Assembly: GCA_934695425.1 (NCBI GenBank)
Contig: CAKUVH010000014.1
Location: 1-9,681 of the forward strand
From: an uncultured Eubacteriales bacterium
GTDB lineage: Bacteria > Bacillota > Clostridia > Oscillospirales > Acutalibacteraceae
Length of the DNA stretch: 9,681 nt
Direction: 5' to 3'
Positions 1-6,083 of the stretch are shown here, piece after piece. Under the pieces are notes generated by a model that did not search any database, was not told where the DNA came from, and was given only the letters and a program-made list of their open reading frames with translations. Every line of letters begins with the position of its first letter. Position 1 is the first letter of the stretch. Position numbers and translations under genes: made by a program.

Positions 1-299
1 TCAAAGGTGAAATAGAAAAATTAAAAACTGAAGAAGAAAAAGTTGATGCTATTAGTAAGTTGTTGCCGAGTATAGAAGATTACAAGCGATTAAAACCGGA
101 GATAGATGCGTTATACCGTAAAGCTAAGGACAAAAAATGGATAAATGAAGATGTCCAAAATGTAACAAGTGCACAGGAATTATTAGACCGTATATCAATT
201 GATGATGAATATAAGAAGAAAGTCGAAGATAAAATAAAAGAATTAAAAACTGAAGAAGAAAAAGTTGATTTAATTAGCAGGTTGTTGCTGAGGTTAGAA
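1..299 (+). repeat. In-frame direct repeat, 222-bp period, inside paralog 1
   Basis: Positions 1-77 match 223-299 with 64 of 77 bases identical by my count, including 27 identical bases (21-47 and 243-269). The offset of 222 bp equals 74 codons, so the repeat keeps the frame. The protein motif is roughly I-x-x-LKTEEEKVD-x-IS-x-LL in both copies. The sequence between the copies (78-222) is unique within the window. Further copies may lie left of the window edge. Confidence 0.8.
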
Positions 300-911
300 A
301 ATAAGGAAGATAAGGAAGCTAGAAAAAGATATAAAAATAGATCTATTTTAAGCAGACTTTTACACAAAAAGGAAAGAGACGCCGGAATTGTCAATAGAAA
401 TATAAGATCTTCTTTTAAGAATGCCGCTAAGTATATCATGAAATGTGTTTCGAAACCAGATGCGCTTAAATGTTCAGATTTACTTAATAATTTTAGACTT
501 TTGAATAAAGACAAACAATTTAGCGATTGGTATAATTCGTTTAGAGCTTATATGAGTGATAATACTGTAAAAAGATGTGCAGGAAATATTGATAAGAGTG
601 ATGATGCAAAAATAAAAGTAGTACTAGGAATATTATTTGCGAGAATGATAGGCTTAGGCGGACCTAACAATATCATTTGCGCGTGTAATGCGCTTAAAGA
701 TGGCGGAATAAAAAGAGAAGATAAAGGAGTCATTGCAGATGCTATTAAAATTCGTAAAGCAATCAAAGCTAAATGTGGTAGCGGAGTAGGATATGATGGT
801 TTGAAAACTCAAGTAACGAAATTATGTGTGACTGATTATAAATTTATGACTTTGAATGATTTCGGCGCTGCGCTTGAAGGGCAACAAATTCCTTGGGATC
901 CAGAAAATTAA
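1..911 (+). CDS. Partial CDS, hypothetical protein; paralog 1 of the array (C-terminal module)
   Basis: The frame is open from the first complete codon at position 3 to the TAA at 909-911, so the gene starts left of the window. A TTG at 60 is not the likely start, because the codons before it encode residues (KLKTEEEKVD) that recur 74 residues later. Counting from that TTG, residues 40-283 match residues 780-1028 of the downstream 1028-residue protein. Shared blocks include RLLLR-EN, KYI-KC, LLNNF, MIGLGG, ICAC-ALK-GGI and IRKAIKAKC. Cysteines 129, 138, 207, 209, 239 and 256 all have counterparts there. The protein is rich in Lys, Glu and Asp and looks mostly helical. The only hydrophobic stretch is about 185-200, too short and too interrupted by charge to call a membrane segment. 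I recognise no named domain, so function is unknown. A terminator follows at 931. Confidence 0.85.
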   Translation, partial: KGEIEKLKTEEEKVDAISKLLPSIEDYKRLKPEIDALYRKAKDKKWINEDVQNVTSAQELLDRISIDDEYKKKVEDKIKELKTEEEKVDLISRLLLRLENKEDKEARKRYKNRSILSRLLHKKERDAGIVNRNIRSSFKNAAKYIMKCVSKPDALKCSDLLNNFRLLNKDKQFSDWYNSFRAYMSDNTVKRCAGNIDKSDDAKIKVVLGILFARMIGLGGPNNIICACNALKDGGIKREDKGVIADAIKIRKAIKAKCGSGVGYDGLKTQVTKLCVTDYKFMTLNDFGAALEGQQIPWDPEN

Positions 912-930
912 AAAATAATAGCACAAATTC

Positions 931-966
931 AAAAGCACGACCATTTATTTGGTCGGCTTTTTGTTT
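931..966 (+). terminator. Rho-independent terminator after paralog 1
   Basis: Arm CGACC (938-942) pairs with GGTCG (951-955) across an 8-nt loop. The stem extends through GC (935-936 with 956-957) and an A-run pairing with a T-run, with A937 bulged. Five T follow, then G and three more T. It lies 20 nt past the stop codon and separates paralog 1 from the next promoter. Confidence 0.85.
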
Positions 967-997
967 CTTATTTTTGAACAAAATTTATAAAAAATAC

Positions 998-1026
998 TTG
1001 ACTGCATATATATATATATATATAAT
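998..1026 (+). promoter_or_regulatory. Sigma-A type promoter with a TA-repeat spacer, for the 1028-residue gene
   Basis: The -35 box is TTGACT (998-1003) and the -10 box is TATAAT (1021-1026), with a 17-nt spacer. An uninterrupted alternating A/T tract of 19 nt (1006-1024) fills all but the first two spacer bases and runs into the -10 box. The expected transcription start is near 1033, giving a leader of about 45 nt with a GAGAGGA ribosome site at 1062-1068. Gain or loss of one TA unit would move the spacer to 19 or 15 nt, so expression may switch by slippage. The boxes are seen; the switching is inferred. Confidence 0.85.
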
Positions 1027-1076
1027 GAATAATATATTCTGCAATATGTAATTTTAGAAACGAGAGGAATGATAAT

Positions 1077-4000
1077 ATGAAGATAAAACTTATCGGATTA
1101 AATTGGAGGGATAATCAAACACCTGTTAAGTGGGAAAGTGAAGATGGTAAATATGAATTACGTTTAGGAGCATCAAATGAGATTAGTGAAAGTGTTTTAA
1201 ATGATGAAAATAAAAAGAAAGAGTTAAAATTAGCGGCTTGCGTAGATTCTGCAATTAACCCAAATGATAAATTTGAATGTGATATTTATAGACGTAATAT
1301 TACCGGAGATACTCATATTACCAGCATAACATTTGATGCGAACAGAGTGACTCAACTAATTGGAGAGGACGAGACAGGAAAGTTAGTTGCTGTTGTTGAT
1401 GGTAATACGAAGTGGATTTTAGTAGATGCCGAGACTGAGAGTCAAAAGGAAGGTGGTATCTATTGGAGAAATCAGCTTTTACAAGGAGCTTGGCCTGTGC
1501 CGATCTCTTTCTGCGATGAATTAGTAGCAAAGCGAGATGATGGGAGACCCGTTTCCGGTTCTATAAATTTTAAGTATGATAAACGTGATCGGGGAACTCT
1601 CGAATTCAAAAAAGACGGAACATTCAAATCGGCTAAAGAAGGAGAGAATGACCCTTCGACAGAAGGAGGGAATGACCCTTCGATCGCCCTATATAATCTG
1701 GGGGTAGAATTCAGAAAAGCTTTTTACAGAGAAGTAAAAGAAAGTAATGTGCAAATTTGGAAAAACACTACCAGTATGACTAAAATTTGTGATATCATAT
1801 ATCCTAATTTAAAAAATATTAAAGGGTTCAAAGGGTATTTAAATTCAGATGGTGTTTTAAACGGACTAGGTGAAACTACTTTTGGTGAAAAAATAGGAGT
1901 TACTATACCTGAAGGTTATAAAAAACAAGCAGCGTGCTTATTGTATATTCATTTGCTTAACGAAAATAGTCTTAATAGTACCGAAGTGCCTTCGAATAAT
2001 TTTGGAGGTCAAAAGTTTAACCTCGATCTCAATAGGTATGGTCAGGATCTTAACCAGGAAGTTTTCGAATTTAAATTTTATAATGGATATGGATGGTTAT
2101 CGGAAAATGGACATTGTTATATATCTGTAAATGGTGGCGAAACAGCTGTATTTGTGGGCTTTACTGTATTGGACAAGTTGATTAAAGATGGCTTTGCTAA
2201 ATTATATGGATCAGGCAAAAAACCAATGGGCGGTGTTTGTAAATTTGATACGTATGGACAAGTTATTTTTTATGATAATGGTAATATGAAAATAAGTACA
2301 ATCAAGGGATTGGAAAAAATCAACGATAGGGGAAGGTCAAAATTCTATGAAAGTGCTAAAAAGTTACTTGGATCCGATTTTGGTGCTCAAATAATAGCCT
2401 GCAATGGATCGATGAGCACTTTACTTCATAATAATAAGACGATTTTAGATATTGTCGGGGACACAAGTTCAGATAACTATTCCGATTTTGCCTCAAATAT
2501 AGACAGCTATTTAAATGTAAATAATCCCCAACCTAATATGGAAGATAATTTACAGCAGCAGAATCAGGAAGACGTGCAATATGATTACCAGCAAAGTGCA
2601 CAAAATAATTTTCAACCGGATAATTTCTATCAACAGAACCAGCAACCCGATTACCAACAGCAAGGTACACAATATGGTTACCCGCAAAGTGCGCAGTATA
2701 ATTTCCAAGCGAATAATTTCTATCAACAGAACCAGCAAACCGGTTACCAACAGCAAGGTACACAATATGGTTACCCGCAAAGTGGGCAGTATAATTTCCA
2801 AGCGAATAAAAATGTTCCTCAAGGAAGGTTTATGTTTTATTTGAATAAAGAAACCGGAGGGATGGAAGCTGAAAATAATGACTGTATAATACGGGTACTA
2901 CGGAAAGATTACCCTGAACCTATATGTATAAATGATTATCCTGTATTTATGAAAATGCTTTGTGATAAATTAATTAAACTAGAAATTAAATGGAAAAAAG
3001 GAGGAACAAAAGATACATCAGGAACTTTGGAACCTTATTTTGACCGTCAACAAGTTAAAATCAATTCCAAAAATAGTGATTTAGATTCAGCGGAATATCA
3101 GAGAACAGAACATAATATTCTTGAAGATAAAGAACTAGCAGAAAAATATGATTACGTAAAAGAATACTGTGGCAGAACAGGCATAGATTTCGAAGCAGAA
3201 ATGCTGAAAAAGTATAACGGGATTAGTGGAAATTTAGAAAACTTGATTAATATCATTTCAAACAATAGCAGGGATAGTGAAGAAGAAGCATGGAAATTAG
3301 GAGAGAAATTAGAAGATAAATTCATACAACAGTCTATAGATGAGATTAAAGAACGAGCTATTCCAGCAGAGTTATTAACTCCTGGAAAAGAAGTGAAATC
3401 ATATAAAAGTGTTGACGATCTCATAGGCGACTTTGATATAGACGAGGAGACTAAGAAGAAAATTTGTGGTTTAGGTTCTGAAGAAAAGAAAATTAATGCC
3501 ATTAAAAGGTTACTATTGCGCATAGAGAATAGGAGAGCGAACTATAAAAAAAGAAGCCTTCTTGGCAAAATGTTACACCGTAAAGAAAAAAATGCAAATG
3601 TTACTAGTAAAAAAATAAACTCATGTTTTAAGAGCGTTGCTAAATATATTGTGAAATGTATAGAGAATCCAAGTTTACTTAAATGTCAAAGTTTACTTAA
3701 TAATTTTAAGCCTATGTCAGGTAAAAGCAAGTGGGAACCGTGGTATCGTGGATTTAAGGATATTATGATAGATGCTAACATAGAACGATCTATTGTTATT
3801 AGCTATTTAAATGTAAGTGATTCTGATCGTATAAAAGCAGTGATAGGAATGCTATTTGTAAGTATGATTGGTTTAGGTGGAGCAAAAAATGTTATTTGTG
3901 CATGTGATGCACTTAAGAATGGCGGAATAGATAGCAAAGATAAAAGCGGACCCCTTGCGGATGCTAATGAAATTCGTAAGGCAATCAAAGCTAAATGTAG

Positions 4001-4163
4001 CGGTGGAGTAGAACGTGATGCTTTAAAAAATTATATAAGAAAATTATGTGTAAATGATTATAGATTTATTACAAAAGCAGGCTTTGACGATACAATCAAA
4101 TCTCAAAAGGATGGGACGAAAGAGGGCGTCCCGTGGCGTATGGTATGGGAATTAAAAAAGTAA
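1077..4163 (+). CDS. Large multidomain hypothetical protein with Q/N-rich tandem repeats; paralog 2
   Basis: The protein is 1028 residues and of unknown function. The ATG lies 8 nt after GAGAGGA (1062-1068), which supports the start. Visible layout: residues 1-180 are a mixed, apparently beta-rich region with no hydrophobic signal peptide. Residues 188-203 are a doubled 8-residue motif (EGENDPST, EGGNDPSI). Residues 205-460 are a globular region rich in Gly and aromatics. Residues 480-577 form a Q/N/Y-rich low-complexity segment with two near-identical 31-residue repeats (516-546, 547-577) after a degenerate 25-residue copy (491-515). Residues 580-775 are charged and largely helical. Residues 780-1028 are the shared module, with cysteines 861, 870, 941, 943, 974 and 991 matching paralog 1. 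It has its own promoter and terminator, so it is probably monocistronic. Disordered Q/N-rich linkers commonly join domains or drive self-assembly. An exported or host-interacting role is possible, but nothing here shows it. Confidence 0.9.
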   Translation: MKIKLIGLNWRDNQTPVKWESEDGKYELRLGASNEISESVLNDENKKKELKLAACVDSAINPNDKFECDIYRRNITGDTHITSITFDANRVTQLIGEDETGKLVAVVDGNTKWILVDAETESQKEGGIYWRNQLLQGAWPVPISFCDELVAKRDDGRPVSGSINFKYDKRDRGTLEFKKDGTFKSAKEGENDPSTEGGNDPSIALYNLGVEFRKAFYREVKESNVQIWKNTTSMTKICDIIYPNLKNIKGFKGYLNSDGVLNGLGETTFGEKIGVTIPEGYKKQAACLLYIHLLNENSLNSTEVPSNNFGGQKFNLDLNRYGQDLNQEVFEFKFYNGYGWLSENGHCYISVNGGETAVFVGFTVLDKLIKDGFAKLYGSGKKPMGGVCKFDTYGQVIFYDNGNMKISTIKGLEKINDRGRSKFYESAKKLLGSDFGAQIIACNGSMSTLLHNNKTILDIVGDTSSDNYSDFASNIDSYLNVNNPQPNMEDNLQQQNQEDVQYDYQQSAQNNFQPDNFYQQNQQPDYQQQGTQYGYPQSAQYNFQANNFYQQNQQTGYQQQGTQYGYPQSGQYNFQANKNVPQGRFMFYLNKETGGMEAENNDCIIRVLRKDYPEPICINDYPVFMKMLCDKLIKLEIKWKKGGTKDTSGTLEPYFDRQQVKINSKNSDLDSAEYQRTEHNILEDKELAEKYDYVKEYCGRTGIDFEAEMLKKYNGISGNLENLINIISNNSRDSEEEAWKLGEKLEDKFIQQSIDEIKERAIPAELLTPGKEVKSYKSVDDLIGDFDIDEETKKKICGLGSEEKKINAIKRLLLRIENRRANYKKRSLLGKMLHRKEKNANVTSKKINSCFKSVAKYIVKCIENPSLLKCQSLLNNFKPMSGKSKWEPWYRGFKDIMIDANIERSIVISYLNVSDSDRIKAVIGMLFVSMIGLGGAKNVICACDALKNGGIDSKDKSGPLADANEIRKAIKAKCSGGVERDALKNYIRKLCVNDYRFITKAGFDDTIKSQKDGTKEGVPWRMVWELKK
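1638..1685 (+). repeat. 24-bp tandem duplication in paralog 2
   Basis: Units 1638-1661 and 1662-1685 both read GAAGGAG/GG then AATGACCCTTCGA, differing at three positions. They encode EGENDPST then EGGNDPSI (residues 188-203). The duplication is in frame and lies in a polar segment between two apparently folded regions, so it probably lengthens a linker. Confidence 0.8.
2547..2807 (+). repeat. 93-bp Q/N/Y-rich tandem repeat in paralog 2 (two full copies plus one degenerate)
   Basis: The full copies (codons 2622-2714 and 2715-2807) each encode 31 residues made of blocks such as NFYQQNQQ, YQQQGTQYGYPQS and QYNFQAN. They differ at only 3 of 93 bases. A degenerate copy of 25 residues (2547-2621) precedes them and lacks a six-residue block. 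The near identity points to recent duplication or continuing homogenisation, and the multiple-of-three period lets copy number change without breaking the frame. The composition (Gln, Asn, Tyr, Gly, no hydrophobic clusters) is prion-like or disordered. Confidence 0.92.
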
Positions 4164-4208
4164 AAAGCACGGTGAAAATGCACCTCTTCGAGAGGTGCAT
4201 TATTTTTG
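4162..4208 (+). terminator. Strong Rho-independent terminator after paralog 2
   Basis: AATGCACCTCT (4177-4187) pairs perfectly with AGAGGTGCATT (4191-4201) around a TCG loop. A run of five T (4203-4207) follows one A later. An outer AAAGCA/TGCTTT pairing could lengthen the stem. It begins right at the stop codon and isolates this gene from paralog 3. Confidence 0.92.
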
Positions 4209-4241
4209 CTTTGAAAAATATGTAAAATATACAAAATGTTC

Positions 4242-4270
4242 TTGACAAACAACAATTAATTATTTATAAT
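4242..4270 (+). promoter_or_regulatory. Consensus sigma-A type promoter for paralog 3
   Basis: The sequence shows a perfect -35 TTGACA (4242-4247), a 17-nt spacer and a perfect -10 TATAAT (4265-4270). Transcription should start near 4277, leaving a leader of about 165 nt before the ATG at 4441. Such a complete match predicts strong expression unless it is repressed. Unlike the promoter of paralog 2, the spacer is not a dinucleotide repeat. Confidence 0.88.
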
Positions 4271-4276
4271 ATATGC

Positions 4277-4440
4277 AAGATTGAAAATATGTAAGATGTA
4301 AACAATTAAATCTTGTCTAAGGTTTTTAAATTGTACATTTAATATATTTTGCGATCTAAAAAGTGATTTAAAATCACAAAATGGGTCAGCCTAATTTCTG
4401 AGCGTTGATTAAATTTTAAAATAAAGGAGAGGTAAGTGTT
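4277..4440 (+). other. Long 5' leader of paralog 3 with a short palindrome
   Basis: The leader is about 165 nt of AT-rich sequence between the predicted start of transcription and the ATG. It contains GTGATTT-A-AAATCAC (4363-4377), a 15-bp palindrome that could be a protein operator or a short RNA hairpin. It ends with the ribosome site AAGGAGAGG (4424-4432). I see no T-box, known riboswitch core or credible leader peptide. The near repeat TTGAAAA-TATGTAA occurs at 4211-4225 and 4281-4294, flanking the promoter. Confidence 0.45.
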
Positions 4441-6012
4441 ATGGGATATTATGTAAAGAAAGTTCAAGAAGCGAAAAATAACAATAAAGAAGAATATTTT
4501 GATCTTTATGAAGGGGTTCCGGGTTCCAAAAGCGAAAAGCTTATAGGTAGACTTACAGATAGAGCGAATCAGGGTGAATCACTGAAAGGAGATATTGTTG
4601 GCCCCGGTCTCTACTCTATAGGAAAAATTAAAGAGGGAGATCCGTCTAAGATTAGCAATATTTTGGGTACTGTAAAAGTAGGAGCAGGGCAAAAAGTAAC
4701 CAGTTATAGGGAGAAGTCAGCAGACAAAAAGGTTGATTTTATAGACGAACCGCACACATATAAATATGAAACACCTAAAGCACCAGAAAACGCTGTAGGA
4801 GAGTTTCTGGGTGGACGAGGTGGCAATAGGACACCCGAGCCTGAAACAAAAGCACCTGAAACGAAAGCAGTTGTTGTGAGAGATACAAAGGCCCCGGCTC
4901 CTGCTCCTGCGAAAAAAGTTGATGACTATGTACTTTCTTCCAAAGATAGTAAGGATGTTCTTAAAGATTTCGAAGCTATAAAGGAGAGATATAAGTCTCT
5001 GGCTACCGAAGCAAAAAATAAAGGTATTACAGATATTCAAGATACTATAAACGGTTCTGGTTTGATAAATGCTCAAGATACGATTACACACTTGCGTACG
5101 GTTATATTCAACAAAAATCATGCAGATCCTGAGGAACAAGGAGAGCACGCGAATAAAATGAGTAGAATAGTTGATAGAGCACATACTCAAATCGACGGAT
5201 ATAGAACCGCAAAGGATCTTAAGGATACAGAATTAGAGAAAAAGGCTTGGAAAGATCTCAAAGATATTTATAAAAAAGGCCTTGACGAGATCGAGAGAGA
5301 AATGAGCGCTGTTCAGGGGTGGGCTCACTCCCAGAAGAAAGGTCTAAAAAGCTTTTTCACTTCATTATTGGGAATGGAATCTCTTAGTAAGAGAATAGTT
5401 AATGCTTGCTTTAAAAAAGTCGGCGCATATTTTAAAGAAAAAAATGGTAAAGACTTTGATCCTTTAGAGTTGTATAAACTATTTAAAGACATGAAGAAAG
5501 ATGCAAAAGAATGGTATGGAGCTGTCAAATATGCTTTGAGCGAACAAGGTATGAATAAATTTAAAGATAAAGACGTTAAGACAATATCTTTTGTTACAAT
5601 ACTTTTGAGTATGGTGAAGCTTAAGAAGTCCAAGTTTATCATCGAAGCTGAATTAGGATTTGCAAATGGAATTCCTTCTTCTGGTGCTCTTGTATTCGGT
5701 GATGATGGAAAAAACAATGATAAGGGAAATGACGGGAAAAATAGTAAAGAAATAGTTCTTTATGGCACTAAAACTGATGCTGAAACAAACAATAAAGCAG
5801 TAGTTCCTTATGGTACTAAAACTGACGTTAAGACAAATGGTAAAGAAATACCTTTTTCTGAAATCAAAACATTGTGTAAAAATATAGGAGCATTAGCCGG
5901 AAGCTGTGATAAGGTGGAGAGACGTATTAATACCTTTGCTGTTATAAAAACAGACATGGTGGATTCCACAACATACAAGTATATTAAAGAAAATTTGGGA
6001 ATTAAAGATTAA
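4441..6012 (+). CDS. Hypothetical protein, diverged member of the array; paralog 3
   Basis: The protein is 523 residues and of unknown function. The ATG follows AAGGAGAGG (4424-4432), which fixes the start. Residues 1-110 are polar, with no signal peptide and no resemblance to the start of paralog 2. Residues 111-160 are a Pro/Lys/Thr-rich linker (PEPETKAPETKA, APAPAPAKK). Residues 165-300 are charged and look like helices or coiled coil. Residues 303-410 match the shared module: SFFTSLLG, an INxCFKxVAKYI-like block (V320-Y330), a Trp-Tyr pair at 358-359, and the hydrophobic ISFVTILLSMV stretch. Residues 411-472 are an insertion of Gly/Asp/Asn/Lys-rich sequence plus a 16-residue tandem repeat. 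Residues 473-518 resume the module tail (EIK...C489DKVERRINT...). Most module cysteines are missing. It has its own promoter and shares a convergent terminator with prfB. The homology call for this copy is by eye and weaker than that between paralogs 1 and 2. Confidence 0.88.
   Translation: MGYYVKKVQEAKNNNKEEYFDLYEGVPGSKSEKLIGRLTDRANQGESLKGDIVGPGLYSIGKIKEGDPSKISNILGTVKVGAGQKVTSYREKSADKKVDFIDEPHTYKYETPKAPENAVGEFLGGRGGNRTPEPETKAPETKAVVVRDTKAPAPAPAKKVDDYVLSSKDSKDVLKDFEAIKERYKSLATEAKNKGITDIQDTINGSGLINAQDTITHLRTVIFNKNHADPEEQGEHANKMSRIVDRAHTQIDGYRTAKDLKDTELEKKAWKDLKDIYKKGLDEIEREMSAVQGWAHSQKKGLKSFFTSLLGMESLSKRIVNACFKKVGAYFKEKNGKDFDPLELYKLFKDMKKDAKEWYGAVKYALSEQGMNKFKDKDVKTISFVTILLSMVKLKKSKFIIEAELGFANGIPSSGALVFGDDGKNNDKGNDGKNSKEIVLYGTKTDAETNNKAVVPYGTKTDVKTNGKEIPFSEIKTLCKNIGALAGSCDKVERRINTFAVIKTDMVDSTTYKYIKENLGIKD
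5761..5856 (+). repeat. 48-bp tandem repeat in paralog 3
   Basis: Units 5761-5808 and 5809-5856 encode YGTKTDAETNNKAVVP and YGTKTDVKTNGKEIPF (residues 441-456, 457-472). The units have diverged moderately. They sit in the low-complexity insertion that splits the shared C-terminal module of this protein. Confidence 0.7.
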
Positions 6013-6060
6013 GAGATGTAAAGTTTTTTAAATATGACTCATAAAAAAGACAAGAAAAAA

Positions 6061-6078
6061 CCGACCCTTTTGGGTCGG
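6061..6078. terminator. Bidirectional terminator between paralog 3 and prfB
   Basis: A perfect 7-bp stem CCGACCC / GGGTCGG (6061-6067, 6072-6078) encloses a TTTT loop. An A-rich run precedes it and a T-rich run follows, so either strand ends in U after the stem. It serves both convergent genes and lies only 5 nt from the prfB stop codon. Confidence 0.88.
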
Positions 6079-6083
6079 CCATT

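Noticed and set aside
60..62. TTG as the start codon of the first gene
   Set aside because: The frame is open to the left edge, the upstream codons repeat a downstream protein segment, and no ribosome site precedes this TTG.
80..514. Minus-strand reading frames opposite the paralogs and opposite galU
   Set aside because: They lack ribosome sites, lie antisense to well-supported genes, and have the Ser/Phe/Leu/Ile-rich composition expected of the complement of Lys/Glu-rich coding DNA.
642..660. Transmembrane helix in the shared module (MIGLGG region)
   Set aside because: The hydrophobic run is short and broken by Arg or Lys in paralogs 1 and 3. A buried helix of a soluble domain fits better.
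2533..2844. Extra reading frames on both strands across the tandem repeat
   Set aside because: A 93-bp repeat (31 codons) without stops in a given frame opens that frame in every copy. These frames have no ribosome site and overlap a well-supported gene.
4277..4440. T-box or known riboswitch in the leader of paralog 3
   Set aside because: There is no T-box sequence or recognisable riboswitch core, no terminator/antiterminator pair before the gene, and the gene is not of a typical regulated pathway.
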